Both the position numbers and the translations under genes were made by a program. Below the pieces are notes generated by a model, which saw only the letters and a program-made list of their open reading frames with translations, was not told the DNA's origin and ran no database searches. From Mogibacterium sp. (lineage in GTDB: Bacteria > Bacillota > Clostridia > Peptostreptococcales > Anaerovoracaceae), in assembly GCA_017404265.1 (NCBI GenBank), contig JAFRCS010000014.1:28018-92017 (forward strand): a DNA stretch of 64,000 nt, in the 5' to 3' direction. Of the stretch, positions 51,301-60,919 are shown in pieces (the stretch's first letter is position 1; every line of letters begins with the position of its first letter).

Positions 51301-51885
51301 ATGAAAATACTGATAGCGGTGCCAACCTTTGAGAACATCCAGCCGGAGGTATTCAAGGCCATATACAACCTTAATCCCGGTGAGCACGATCTGTACTTTG
51401 ACTTTGTCAGAGGATATGACTGTGCCATAGCCAGGAACGAGATTGGGAAGATAGCACAGGCAGGCAATTTTGATTATGTCCTAATGGTGGACAGCGACAC
51501 GATAGTACCGCCTGACACACTCGACCTGATGCTCGACCCGCCTGTAGATATTTGTCTGGGTGTATGTCCGCGCAAAAACACGAAGGAAGGCAAGACGGCC
51601 ATCGTCAAACTTGGCTCGTTTGCCTACCACGACAATTACTATTACAGTGATCTGCCGAAAGAGCGGACCCGCATCAAGGGTGGTGGCTTCGCCTGCGCTC
51701 TCATCAAGACTACCGTGTTTACCACATGTGACTATCCGTGGTTCCAGTACACGACTAACGAGGACTGGACCACCCTGAGCGAAGACTATTATTTCTGCTC
51801 GATAGCCAACATGATGGATATAGACATATGGGTCGACCCGAGAGTCAAATGCGGCCACCTGGCACGCTACTATCAGTACGAGTAG
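51301..51885 (+). CDS. Family 2-like glycosyltransferase within the head module
   Basis: The 194-aa GT-A fold protein starts KILIAVPTFENIQPEVFKAI and contains the DXD metal site VLMVDSDTIVPPDT. It sits directly after the capsid gene, where it may glycosylate virion proteins. No GGAGG precedes it. Confidence 0.82.
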   Translation: MKILIAVPTFENIQPEVFKAIYNLNPGEHDLYFDFVRGYDCAIARNEIGKIAQAGNFDYVLMVDSDTIVPPDTLDLMLDPPVDICLGVCPRKNTKEGKTAIVKLGSFAYHDNYYYSDLPKERTRIKGGGFACALIKTTVFTTCDYPWFQYTTNEDWTTLSEDYYFCSIANMMDIDIWVDPRVKCGHLARYYQYE

Positions 51886-51894
51886 GAGGCAAAC

Positions 51895-52056
51895 ATGGTC
51901 AGATTTATCAATAAGTTCACTGGCACTGAAATGTGGGTAGCTGAAGAGCGTGTTGAGGAATATAAGGCAGCAGGACATAAGTATGCGCCTACCCCGGCAC
52001 CGCTCACACCTGTTTCAAAGCCGAAGAAGGCGCCGGCAAAGAAAACCAAGAAGTAG
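51895..52056 (+). CDS. Small basic protein of the head module (53 aa)
   Basis: It begins MVRFINKFTGTEMWVAEERV and ends in a Lys/Ala/Pro-rich tail (KPKKAPAKKTKK). AGGAGG precedes it. It is probably a capsid decoration or accessory protein. The basic tail could bind DNA. Confidence 0.65.
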   Translation: MVRFINKFTGTEMWVAEERVEEYKAAGHKYAPTPAPLTPVSKPKKAPAKKTKK

Positions 52057-52067
52057 AGGTGATCAGA

Positions 52068-52454
52068 ATGGCATATGCAACTATTGCGGATATCCAGGAC
52101 CGCTCGATAAGATCCTTCAGCGCGGACGAGCTTAAGGTTTGTCAGAATCTCCTTGATGATGCTGCTATCCTTATTGACCGCTTCAACAAATCTGCAACGG
52201 AGGACATCAAGAAGGTTGTCTCGTGCAGAGTTGTGATAAGGGCTATTGGAAGTGGAGGCGATAACGGGGTTCCTATCGGAGCTTCGCAGGGAAGCATGTC
52301 TGCATTGGGTTACTCTCAGAGCTGGACACTTGGCGCAAGCGGTGCATCCGGAGAACTGTATCTGTCAAAAACTGAGAAACAGCTTCTTGGAGGCGGAAGC
52401 AAGATTGGATCACATAGCCCTGTCGAGGAGCTTGTTCCGGAAACGGAGGAGTAA
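52068..52454 (+). CDS. Head-tail connector protein (Gp19/Gp15-like)
   Basis: The 128-aa protein (ATIADIQDRSIRSFSADELK) fits the Phage_Gp19/Gp15-type adaptor that follows the capsid in siphovirus gene order. GAGGTG lies 7 nt before ATG 52068. Confidence 0.8.
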   Translation: MAYATIADIQDRSIRSFSADELKVCQNLLDDAAILIDRFNKSATEDIKKVVSCRVVIRAIGSGGDNGVPIGASQGSMSALGYSQSWTLGASGASGELYLSKTEKQLLGGGSKIGSHSPVEELVPETEE

Positions 52455-52455
52455 C

Positions 52456-52785
52456 ATGAAAGGCATAACCATTCAGCTTCTGGTGAAGACCGAATCGGGC
52501 AAGGATGCATTCAACAAGCCGACATATACGGAATCATGGATCGATGTCAAAAATGTCCTCATTGGTGAGCCCTCATCCGAGGACATTACGGACACATACA
52601 ACCTCACGGGCAAGCACCTTGCATACGTCCTGGGAATACCTAAAGGAGACACGCATCGGTGGAACGACACGCAGGTGCGGTTCTGGGGACAGACATTCCG
52701 TACGATCGGATACCCTACGCAGGGCATCGAGGATCTCATACCGCTCAGCTGGAATATGAAAGTGAGGGTTGAGAGGCATGGGTAA
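52456..52785 (+). CDS. Head-closure/head-tail joining protein
   Basis: The 109-aa beta-rich protein (ITIQLLVKTESGKDAFNKPT) has the position and size of a head-closure protein (SPP1 gp16 type). GGAG precedes it. Assignment rests on order more than similarity. Confidence 0.75.
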   Translation: MKGITIQLLVKTESGKDAFNKPTYTESWIDVKNVLIGEPSSEDITDTYNLTGKHLAYVLGIPKGDTHRWNDTQVRFWGQTFRTIGYPTQGIEDLIPLSWNMKVRVERHG

Positions 52786-53035
52786 GATGAAATTCAAGCT
52801 CGATATCAAGGGGCTCAACAAGCTTATGAAAAGCGCGGAAATGCGCGATGTACTTGACGGCTTGGGTGCTCAGGTAGAGGCTCGGGCAGAATCGATGGCC
52901 AAAGACCCTGAAGCACATTATTCCAGGACTATCTGGACAGGTGATTATACGTTGACATCTCAGATCAGGGCAGATAATCCCGAGGCTTTACATGAGAACC
53001 TCAGGAACAACACATTGCTTAAGGCGGTGAACTGA
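52778..53035 (+). CDS. HK97 gp10-like tail-completion protein
   Basis: The 85-aa protein (MGKMKFKLDIKGLNKLMKSA) is typical of the short gp10-family tail-joining proteins. It overlaps the previous gene by 8 nt and the next by one. Confidence 0.75.
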   Translation: MGKMKFKLDIKGLNKLMKSAEMRDVLDGLGAQVEARAESMAKDPEAHYSRTIWTGDYTLTSQIRADNPEALHENLRNNTLLKAVN

Positions 53036-53370
53036 TGATAGAAAAAATCATATTGGACTATTTGGATCAGGAACTTTCTGTTCCGGTTTATATGGAGCGT
53101 CCGGCAGATCCGCCAGACAAGTATGTGCTGATCGAGAAGACCGGCTCCGGGAAAAGAAACCAGATCTGCGATGCGCGGCTTGCGATCCAGTCATATGCAC
53201 CATCTATGTATGAAGCAGCTTCACTTAATGAAGATGTGAAGACAAAGATGGAAAGCGCAGTGAGCTTAAATGAGATCTGCAGAGTAAGCCTCAATTCAGA
53301 TTACAACTTTACGGACACCGCCATGATGGCATATCGCTATCAGGCGGTGTTTGATATTACGCATTATTAG
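53035..53370 (+). CDS. Tail terminator/completion-like protein
   Basis: The 111-aa protein ([20 protein letters not shown]) has the size and position of the tail terminator, between the gp10-like gene and the major tail protein. Its ATG overlaps the preceding stop. Confidence 0.75.
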   Translation: MIEKIILDYLDQELSVPVYMERPADPPDKYVLIEKTGSGKRNQICDARLAIQSYAPSMYEAASLNEDVKTKMESAVSLNEICRVSLNSDYNFTDTAMMAYRYQAVFDITHY

Positions 53371-53383
53371 GAGGATAACGATA

Positions 53384-53953
53384 ATGGCACAGACAGTAGG
53401 AAACGTTAGTGCCGGTAAGCCGGCAGTGGGCGGCGCTGTGTACAGAGCGGCAAAAGGAACTACCGCTCCGACAAGTGCCTCGACCACACTTGCTTCGGCA
53501 TACAAGGCACTCGGATACTGCAGTGAAGACGGGTTGGTCAATTCCAATTCTCCTTCGACTTCAGATATCAAGGCATGGGGTGGAGACACTGTTCTCACAC
53601 TTCAGGACGAGAAGAAAGATACATTCAAGTGCACTCTCATTGAGTCGCTGAATATCGAAGTTCTCAAAGCAATCTATGGAGCATCTAATGTTACCGGTGC
53701 GCTCGGTACCGGTCTTACTATCAAGGCAAACGCTGACGAACAGGAAGAGGCTGTCTGGGTAGTGGACATGGTCATGAACAGCAATACCGCAAAGAGGGTA
53801 GTCATTCCTCATGGCAAGATCTCCGAGATCGGGGATATCTCCTATACCGATTCTGACGCAGTAGGCTATGAGATCACGATCACAGCCCTGCCGGATACTT
53901 CCGGCAATACTCACTATGAGTATGTGCTGCAGTCGGGTGGCAGCAGTAGCTAA
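53384..53953 (+). CDS. Major tail tube protein
   Basis: The 189-aa beta-rich protein (start [18 protein letters not shown]-terminal Ser/Gly tail) fits the phage major tail protein class by length, composition and place just before the tail chaperones. AGGAGG precedes the ATG at 53384. Confidence 0.87.
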   Translation: MAQTVGNVSAGKPAVGGAVYRAAKGTTAPTSASTTLASAYKALGYCSEDGLVNSNSPSTSDIKAWGGDTVLTLQDEKKDTFKCTLIESLNIEVLKAIYGASNVTGALGTGLTIKANADEQEEAVWVVDMVMNSNTAKRVVIPHGKISEIGDISYTDSDAVGYEITITALPDTSGNTHYEYVLQSGGSSS

Positions 53954-53976
53954 TTAGGAGATAAAGGAGGTGGATC

Positions 53977-54240
53977 ATGAAAGTAACACTTAAAGACGGT
54001 TTCGAGGTGACTATCGATGAAAGACATCTCAATGACTGGAATTTACTGAAGAAACTCCGTGGTATTGACCGAGGCGAAACATCACTGGTAGTCGATGTTG
54101 CGGAGATCCTTTTGGGCGGAGAAGAAAATCTTGATGCGCTCGCAAAGCGCCTGGAAGTTGATGGGGTCACATCTATTGACTCGATGGTAGAAGCCTTGCG
54201 TGAGATCATGGAATCCGCCACAGAGTTAAAAAACTCATGA
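53977..54240 (+). CDS. Tail assembly chaperone G
   Basis: The 87-aa protein occupies the lambda gpG position between the major tail protein and tape measure. A slippery A-AAA-AAC lies 3 codons before its stop, allowing a gpGT-type fusion with the next frame. AAGGAGG precedes the ATG. Confidence 0.85.
   Translation: MKVTLKDGFEVTIDERHLNDWNLLKKLRGIDRGETSLVVDVAEILLGGEENLDALAKRLEVDGVTSIDSMVEALREIMESATELKNS
54228..54234 (+). other. Programmed -1 ribosomal frameshift site
   Basis: A AAA AAC in the zero frame (TTA AAA AAC TCA TGA) is a classic slippery heptamer. A -1 slip continues as CTC ATG ACC, exactly the frame of the downstream ORF, producing the G-T fusion protein used by many tailed phages to set tail length. 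Confidence 0.8.
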
Positions 54241-54623
54241 CCCTCGCCAGCATGATCAATTTCGATGAGGACGCACTCATTTGCGACCTTGCCGAAACGT
54301 ATCACATTTATGATTACAGGTCGCTTCCGGTAAAACTGGTGGCGACCTTATCTGCTGGTTTGAGGGATGATTCGCGAATCAAAATGTCTGCTGCCGGAGT
54401 TCCGGCAGCGCAGGACACACTGCTTCTCGCAACGATAGCAGATAGAGTTGAGGCTTTTAGATATGGTTTCTCGGAGGATGCCTCAAAAGGTACCAATCGG
54501 CCTATATCTATAATCGCTACGATTTTTGGTGAGAAGCCTGAAGGTAGAAATAAATCAGGCGTGATGAGCTTTGCTACTCATGAAGAGTTCGAAGCAACTC
54601 TCGCCAGAATAAGAGGAGAATAA
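54237..54623 (+). CDS. Tail assembly chaperone T region (frameshift product / DUF5361-like)
   Basis: The 128-aa ORF overlaps the preceding stop (ATGA) and is in the -1 frame relative to the G gene. It may be translated on its own from ATG 54237 and as the C-terminal part of a G-T fusion. It contains the DUF5361-like motif set of tail chaperones (YHIYDYRSLPVKLVATLSAG). Confidence 0.8.
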   Translation: MTLASMINFDEDALICDLAETYHIYDYRSLPVKLVATLSAGLRDDSRIKMSAAGVPAAQDTLLLATIADRVEAFRYGFSEDASKGTNRPISIIATIFGEKPEGRNKSGVMSFATHEEFEATLARIRGE

Positions 54624-54625
54624 AC

Positions 54626-56221
54626 ATGGCAGGAACATCGCTTGGAAATGCATATGTTCAAATCGTGCCAACCGCTGAAGGCATCGAGGGCTCAATACAA
54701 AATGTTCTGGATCCCGAAGCCAAAAATGCTGGCAAAAGTGCTGGTACTAATATTGTGTCCTTTGTAAAAAAAGCGCTGATTAGTGGCGCTATAGGTAAGG
54801 TCCTTAAGGACACCATTGCTGAAGGCGCCAGATATGAACAGGCTAGAGGCGGTATAGAGACTTTGTTCGGCGCAAAAGGCGCAAAGAATGTTCAGGAATA
54901 TGCAGACTTGATGAAAAAGTCTGTTTCCGAAGTAGAAGGTGAATATACACGACTCAAAGGTGTAGAAGATGACATGCTCGCAAAGGCGAATGGAGCCTGG
55001 AAGACTGCGGGTATTTCTGCGAATGAGTATATGGAGCAGACTACAAGTTTTGCTGCTCGCTTGCTAAAGGATACTGGAGGCGATACTGAGAGAGCCGCTG
55101 AATTAGCAAACATGGCTATTCTCGATATGTCTGACAATGCTAACAAGTTTGGTACAAATATCCAGGATATTCAAAATGCGTATCAAGGTTTCGCAAAAGG
55201 CAATGCAACCATGCTTGATAACTTAAAGCTTGGATATGGCGGCACTCAAACAGAAATGCTCCAATTAGCGAAAGATATGGGAGTAGTTGATGAATCCATT
55301 CAGTCATTTTCCGACATGTCGTTTGAAGATGCAGTTTTAGCGATTCACGAGCTTCAGGTTGAGTTAGGAATTTTTAATACAACAGCGGAAGAAGCCGAAT
55401 CAACTATTTCTGGATCATTTGCATCTATGAAGGCTGCTGCATCGAATTTCATGGCTCAGCTTGTGATGGGCGAGGATCTGTCAGGAGCAATGGATGGTGT
55501 GCTTGATTCCGTGATCATATTCGGTAAGAACATCTTAAAGGCCCTGGGCAATGTCTTGCTCAATCTCCCGGATGCGCTTGGCCATCTCGGAGACATGATA
55601 ATCGAAAAGATACAGTCCTTTGGGGATGATCCAAGTATCGGTAATGCAGCAGGTGAATTCATAAAGAGTTTTGCCCTGGGGCTTATAAATAACCTGCCTA
55701 AACTGGCAGGCGCAGCTTTGAGCTTACTTGGTTATCTGGTTAGTCAACTTGGTGCAGCGGTTGCCAACATTGGCATGAGTATCGGCTCAAAAATAATAAA
55801 CGCAATCACAGGACCGTTTAATAAAGCCAAAGACAAAGTCAAGGCTATAGTCGACAAGATAAAGGGGTTCTTCAATTTCAAGGTTTCAACACCAAAGATA
55901 CCGCTTCCACATTTCAGCATTACTCCAACCGGATGGAAGATAGGAGATCTGCTGAAGGGCATCAAGCCATCGCTAAGCGTCAAATGGTACGACAAAGGAG
56001 GAGTGTTCACACAGCCGTCGGTCATCGGTGTCGGTGAGCGTCGACCTGAGTTCGTTGGAGCATTAGACGACCTGCGGAAGATAGTCAGAGAAGAATCCAA
56101 TGGCGGGGACATAACCATCAATGTTTATGCTCGTGAGGGAATGGACGTAAATGCGCTTGCGACAGCAGTTGAACAAAGGCTTATACAGGCACAGAAACGG
56201 AGGACGCTTGCATGGCAGTAG
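54626..56221 (+). CDS. Tape measure protein
   Basis: The 531-aa protein begins AGTSLGNAYVQIVPTAEGIE, the tape-measure N-terminus of Firmicute siphoviruses, with hydrophobic helices (NLPKLAGAALSLLGYLVSQL) and a C-terminal RRTLAWQ. It is fairly short, implying a short tail. It overlaps the Dit gene by 10 nt. Confidence 0.93.
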   Translation: MAGTSLGNAYVQIVPTAEGIEGSIQNVLDPEAKNAGKSAGTNIVSFVKKALISGAIGKVLKDTIAEGARYEQARGGIETLFGAKGAKNVQEYADLMKKSVSEVEGEYTRLKGVEDDMLAKANGAWKTAGISANEYMEQTTSFAARLLKDTGGDTERAAELANMAILDMSDNANKFGTNIQDIQNAYQGFAKGNATMLDNLKLGYGGTQTEMLQLAKDMGVVDESIQSFSDMSFEDAVLAIHELQVELGIFNTTAEEAESTISGSFASMKAAASNFMAQLVMGEDLSGAMDGVLDSVIIFGKNILKALGNVLLNLPDALGHLGDMIIEKIQSFGDDPSIGNAAGEFIKSFALGLINNLPKLAGAALSLLGYLVSQLGAAVANIGMSIGSKIINAITGPFNKAKDKVKAIVDKIKGFFNFKVSTPKIPLPHFSITPTGWKIGDLLKGIKPSLSVKWYDKGGVFTQPSVIGVGERRPEFVGALDDLRKIVREESNGGDITINVYAREGMDVNALATAVEQRLIQAQKRRTLAWQ

Positions 56222-57417
56222 CAAACACATTCATATTTGGAACAGCCAATTCGAGCACATACGGCGTAGTGATTGAGGGTCCTGGTGACTACTCGGCACC
56301 ATCAAGAGCAGTCGAGGAGATAAGCATCCCGGGACGCAATGGAGCTTTTGTACTCGACAAAGGCTATTACGAGAACATTGAGATCGAGTACAAGGTGCTG
56401 ATAGAGAATACGAGTCAATCGGCTTTCGAGACTTCAGTGTCTTCTTTTCGTAACGCTATCGTGTCACAAATAGGATACCAGCGTCTGACAGATACATATC
56501 ATCCAGACGAGTATCGGATGGCTATGTACAGTGGTGGCTTTGATGAGGCTCCGGAATGGCACGGTAAAGGTGCTATATTCAAGATCAAGTTCTTATGCAA
56601 GCCACAACGTTTCTTGACATCTGGCGAAACGGCAGTAGCGTTGTCAAGTGGTGATACTATAACAAACCCTACGCTATTTGAAAGCAGTCCACTTCTTGAG
56701 GTGGACGGATATGGCGACATTGTTGTTGGCGATGGTCTTATAACAATACAAAATATAGAACTCGGAGAAATACCGCTGACATCTGGCAGGTCTATTGAAT
56801 ACGGTGTCGACCTTGATGTTGCAAACCTAAATGTCGGAGATAGTATTTATACGCTTTCAAGACCGCAACTGATATGGACCGCAAAGAAAAAGACGGATAG
56901 CGTGATTATTACTTCTATTGATAGTGTTAGCAATGGTAGTGCGTATTTACAATCATCGCCAAATATTTCCAGTATTCTTATAGAACCGACATTCACAGGC
57001 TTTACTTATGGCACAAGCGACACTATTGAAATGAATATTGTAATGACTATGCAGTATCAAGGAGTGGACCGCACCTGTACTCTCACAGTCAACTATAAAT
57101 ATGGCGGGTCAAATCATATATATTTTCAAACTCAAAGAGATGTCCATTTCCCACTACCTTCAAAGGTCGAATACGATCAAGAATACAACCACCCAGTATA
57201 TTATGGGTATTCAACAGTATCGACAATTCCTTCGCCACTATACATTGACCTTGATATAGGTGAAGCGTATGGCGAACTAAATGGAACTGTATTATCACTC
57301 AACAATATCGTTTCAATTCCAGCAAATCTGCCGACGCTCAAAGCAGGAAGTACGGAAATAACTTTTGATAACACGATAACGCAGTTTGAAATAATACCGA
57401 GGTGGTGGAAGGTATGA
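56212..57417 (+). CDS. Distal tail protein (Dit-like)
   Basis: The 401-aa protein begins AVANTFIFGTANSSTYGVVI and has the Dit N-terminal beta fold (IPGRNGAFVLDKGYY). It forms the hub between tail and baseplate. The C-terminal half is longer than a minimal Dit and may carry a carbohydrate-binding part. Confidence 0.88.
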   Translation: MAVANTFIFGTANSSTYGVVIEGPGDYSAPSRAVEEISIPGRNGAFVLDKGYYENIEIEYKVLIENTSQSAFETSVSSFRNAIVSQIGYQRLTDTYHPDEYRMAMYSGGFDEAPEWHGKGAIFKIKFLCKPQRFLTSGETAVALSSGDTITNPTLFESSPLLEVDGYGDIVVGDGLITIQNIELGEIPLTSGRSIEYGVDLDVANLNVGDSIYTLSRPQLIWTAKKKTDSVIITSIDSVSNGSAYLQSSPNISSILIEPTFTGFTYGTSDTIEMNIVMTMQYQGVDRTCTLTVNYKYGGSNHIYFQTQRDVHFPLPSKVEYDQEYNHPVYYGYSTVSTIPSPLYIDLDIGEAYGELNGTVLSLNNIVSIPANLPTLKAGSTEITFDNTITQFEIIPRWWKV

Positions 57418-58853
57418 TACCGATACTATACGACACAAGTGAAACCGCTTTCACATCAAACGGAATGGGACGCTTGCGAGACTGTATTTCCTGTTTATGC
57501 ACGGAAGAAAGAAACGGAATATACGAGTGCGACTTTCAGTATCCTGTTTCGGGTGCTAACTTCGACAAAATACAAATTGGCAGAATTATCGGCATAACAC
57601 ACGATGAAACTGGCGTCATTCAACCTTTTGATATAGTCAGTTATTCAAGACCGATAAATGAAGTAGTCAGTTTCCATTGTGTTCACATATCGTATCGTAT
57701 GAGTTATATGACTGCCGTAGGCTCAAACATCAACAGCCTTGCAGACGCTTTTACTTTGCTGGGTACGGCAGAGCCTACAAATCCATTCAACTATCAAACG
57801 GACAAAACATCGAGTGGATATATGGCTTGTGCAGACGGACTTCCGCATAGCGTTAGATCAATGCTTGGCGGTATTGAAGGCTCGATACTTGACGCATACG
57901 GCGGAGAATACGAATTTGACAAGTGGACAGTATATCTTCACTCATCAAGAGGACAACTGCGAGATTTCACTATCCGATACGGCGTGAATATGATGAACTA
58001 CAACGAGGACTACTCGCTGGAAGGCACATATATGTCGTGTATTCCGTACTGGACTGACAATAGCGGAAACAATGTCATAGGCGACAAGGTTTCTGGTGCT
58101 GGCGTGACCATAACAGGCAGAGATGAGTGTGTTCCACTCAATGTATCGGACAAGTTTGAAACTCAGCCTACAAAGGCGGAAGTTGAAAGTATGGCTCTGT
58201 CGTATCTGAACAATCACAATACGGTAGTCCCGACACAGACCATCAAAGTCGAGTTCGCAAGGCTTCAAGACTTGGGTATGGAAGAATTTAGGACGCTGAT
58301 GACTTGTGGACTTTGCGACACGATTAAAGTGATATTTCCGAGCTATAACTCGACAGGCATTTTCAAAATAGTCAAAACGGTCTGGAATGTGTTAATGGAC
58401 AGATATGACAGTATGGAGCTGGGAGACCTGTCAACAACACTATCCGAAGCACTTGGAATTACCAACAGCCTGACATCGACAGGCGAAGGCAATATTCACA
58501 TCAAGGAAAGCGGTGTTTCTGGAAACTGGCACTGGCGTAAATGGTCGGACGGTACTGCTGAGTGCTGGGGAACGCATTCGTGGACTATATCAAGCTGGTC
58601 TGGTTGGAGTGGTACATATTATACAAACTATTCTGGCGTTATAAACTATCCGAGCGGTCTGTTCAATGACACTCCGACAGTCACGGCTGACGGAAGTTGT
58701 TCTACGGGCGATACTTGGCTTGCGTCAAGAGGCGGCACGACCTATGGTGGCACAAAAGACCACACGGCTTCATATTTCTTTATGAGAGCGACAAGCGGAA
58801 GCACAAGCATAACTGGGTACATTAGTATTCACGCCATCGGTAAATGGCAGTAA
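57414..58853 (+). CDS. Tail-associated protein (Tal, prophage endopeptidase tail)
   Basis: The 479-aa protein begins MIPILYDTSETAFTSNGMGR, the PF06605-type tail-associated N-terminus, and ends in a Gly/Trp/Ser-rich part (NWHWRKWSDGTAECWGTHSW). It follows Dit and probably forms the tail tip. ATG 57414 overlaps the Dit stop. Confidence 0.85.
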   Translation: MIPILYDTSETAFTSNGMGRLRDCISCLCTEERNGIYECDFQYPVSGANFDKIQIGRIIGITHDETGVIQPFDIVSYSRPINEVVSFHCVHISYRMSYMTAVGSNINSLADAFTLLGTAEPTNPFNYQTDKTSSGYMACADGLPHSVRSMLGGIEGSILDAYGGEYEFDKWTVYLHSSRGQLRDFTIRYGVNMMNYNEDYSLEGTYMSCIPYWTDNSGNNVIGDKVSGAGVTITGRDECVPLNVSDKFETQPTKAEVESMALSYLNNHNTVVPTQTIKVEFARLQDLGMEEFRTLMTCGLCDTIKVIFPSYNSTGIFKIVKTVWNVLMDRYDSMELGDLSTTLSEALGITNSLTSTGEGNIHIKESGVSGNWHWRKWSDGTAECWGTHSWTISSWSGWSGTYYTNYSGVINYPSGLFNDTPTVTADGSCSTGDTWLASRGGTTYGGTKDHTASYFFMRATSGSTSITGYISIHAIGKWQ

Positions 58854-58863
58854 GGAGAGATAA

Positions 58864-59169
58864 ATGAACATCGACTTTGAAAATTACTTAATACCAATAA
58901 TCACAGTGGGTTGCCTTTGCGTAGGCTTTGTGATGAAGAAATGGCTCCCGACAGACGATAAGTGGATACCGACAGTTCTGCTCATTCTCGGTGCGGTATC
59001 GGGCGCGATCCTGTTCGGACTCGACTATGAGGGCATCGTCAAAGGGATGCTGTCAGGACTCGCATCAGTCGGACTCCATCAGGTGTTCTATCAGTTCGCA
59101 AAGAACAAGATCATGCCTGTCGATATCGAGGGGCTTGAGTACATCGAGGACGGTGAGGTCGATGAATAA
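58864..59169 (+). CDS. Holin
   Basis: The 101-aa membrane protein (IPIITVGCLCVGFVMKKWLP, then VLLILGAVSGAILFGL and GMLSGLASVGLHQVFY) has three hydrophobic segments and an acidic tail, as in phage holins. GGAGAG precedes the ATG, and the endolysin start overlaps its end. Confidence 0.88.
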   Translation: MNIDFENYLIPIITVGCLCVGFVMKKWLPTDDKWIPTVLLILGAVSGAILFGLDYEGIVKGMLSGLASVGLHQVFYQFAKNKIMPVDIEGLEYIEDGEVDE

Positions 59170-60562
59170 AACTAAGTTTATGCAGACAGACTCAAGATGG
59201 GGCGGTCTCGGTTATCCGAAATCGCCTTATTTTATTAGGAACTGCGGATGTGGTGAGGTAAGCATCGCAAACATCATCATCGAGATGAATCAGTACGCTG
59301 ACTACACTCCGGCAACGATACAGCCGTATTGCAAGCAATATGCAGCTCCGAGTGGCGATGGAACATACTGGAGCGGTATTCCGGCTATGATGAAGCACTA
59401 CGGACTCACAGAGGTCAAGGAACACGCTACAATGACATCGCTGTGGACAGAGCTTGAGAAAGGCAATCGTGTGGCCATTTACCTTATGGGCAGCAGAAAG
59501 GGCGGCAGCAAGGGAGTCAAATGGACAAGCGGTGGACACTTTGTCTGCTCGGTCGATTATCAGTACAAGAACGGCAAGCACTATGTTTATGTCAAGGACT
59601 CGTACTCCAACAGTTCGCTCCGGAACGGACTCATCTCCTATGAAGAAAACATGAGAAATGATGTTCTCAAGGTCTGGTCTGGCAAACTCAACAACAAGCT
59701 CATCGTGGACGGAGATGGCGGTACCGCTACGGTCAAGCGTATGCAGCAGTTCTTTGGAACGGAAGAGGACGGAGTTATCTCCGGGCAGAACGCCGAGCTG
59801 AAGAAATACTATCCGAGTCTGACCGCAGTCAACTTCGGCACAGTCGGATCTGCTTGTGTAAGAAAGCTCCAGAAATGGCTCAGTCTTGACCAGACAGGAA
59901 TCATCGACAAGGCAACGGTACAGGCTTGGCAGACTAAACTCAGTGTTGAGGCAGACGGATATTTCGGTAAAGGCTCCATGAAGGCGTGGCAGACATACCT
60001 CAACGAGAACGACAAGGCTGTGTATCCAGTAGTGACCACGTGGGTGGATAAAGCTAATGCCTGGGCTAAACAGATCGCAGACAGTAAGTATCACTACGTG
60101 GTCTGGAACAGCAAGGTGGACGCTACAAAGACCTGTCCTATATGCAAGGGCAGAAAGTACGATAACTACTACGGCTGGAACTGTATCGGCTTCGCTTCGG
60201 CTGTATGGCATCACGGTGGCGGCCTGAAAAACAACTGCAACTGCTCCACGATATCAAACGGCATAGGCGAGGATATGTACAATGCCAAGACCGATGCAGA
60301 GGCACTCGCCATAGCAAAGAAGAGGCTCGGACTGAGTGAGCTGACTATCATCAGAAACAAGTCTGGGATACCGAAGGCTCAGTGGAAAGCCGGTGACATC
60401 TGTTTACAGTTCAGCGGAAGCACCTATAAGCACATGTTCTATTTCATGGGCGGCGGCAAGGTAGCGGACGCTGGAAACTACAAGAGCGTCAGCAGTCAGA
60501 TAGCGGTCAGAGACGCATCGGGTTACTCTGCAAAGATAATCATCAGGTACACAGGCAAGTAG
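59162..60562 (+). CDS. Endolysin with N- and C-terminal catalytic domains
   Basis: The 466-aa protein has an N-terminal C39-like peptidase (RNCGCGEVSIANIIIEMNQY with the catalytic Cys; GGHFVCSVDY with His), a central peptidoglycan-binding-like region (SACVRKLQKWLSLDQTG), and a C-terminal NlpC/P60- or CHAP-like domain (GWNCIGFASAVWHHGGG with Cys, KHMFYFMGGGKVADAG with His). Two lytic activities in one protein are seen in other phages. It overlaps the holin by 8 nt. Confidence 0.85.
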   Translation: MNKTKFMQTDSRWGGLGYPKSPYFIRNCGCGEVSIANIIIEMNQYADYTPATIQPYCKQYAAPSGDGTYWSGIPAMMKHYGLTEVKEHATMTSLWTELEKGNRVAIYLMGSRKGGSKGVKWTSGGHFVCSVDYQYKNGKHYVYVKDSYSNSSLRNGLISYEENMRNDVLKVWSGKLNNKLIVDGDGGTATVKRMQQFFGTEEDGVISGQNAELKKYYPSLTAVNFGTVGSACVRKLQKWLSLDQTGIIDKATVQAWQTKLSVEADGYFGKGSMKAWQTYLNENDKAVYPVVTTWVDKANAWAKQIADSKYHYVVWNSKVDATKTCPICKGRKYDNYYGWNCIGFASAVWHHGGGLKNNCNCSTISNGIGEDMYNAKTDAEALAIAKKRLGLSELTIIRNKSGIPKAQWKAGDICLQFSGSTYKHMFYFMGGGKVADAGNYKSVSSQIAVRDASGYSAKIIIRYTGK

Positions 60563-60574
60563 GAGGGCAGACAA

Positions 60575-60907
60575 ATGGATAAGGAAATGATTACAACCAT
60601 CGTTCTTGCCATCCTTGCGTCTAATGGATTCTTTGCGATGCTTCAGTTCCTTATCACAAGGCACGACACTCGGAAGAACGTGAAGGACAAGCTGGTCTTA
60701 CTTGAGAAGGACGGGCTCAGGACACAACTGCTTCTGCTTCTGCTCCTGATGCCGGAAGAAAAGACGGAGATCTTGACCATAGCACAGCACTACTTTGTCA
60801 AGCCTCCGCATGGACTGGGTGGCAACTGGTACATGACATCACTGTTTAACAAGTGGATAGAGAAGAACCTCGGCGGAGTAAAGCCGGAGTGGTTCAAGAC
60901 AGAATAA
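60575..60907 (+). CDS. Membrane protein of the lysis region
   Basis: The 110-aa protein has an N-terminal helix (MITTIVLAILASNGFFAMLQF) and a soluble end (HGLGGNWYMTSLFNKWIEKN). It may support holin or spanin-like work, but no family is recognised. AGGAGGG precedes it. Confidence 0.65.
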   Translation: MDKEMITTIVLAILASNGFFAMLQFLITRHDTRKNVKDKLVLLEKDGLRTQLLLLLLLMPEEKTEILTIAQHYFVKPPHGLGGNWYMTSLFNKWIEKNLGGVKPEWFKTE

Positions 60908-60919
60908 TAGGAGGGCATT

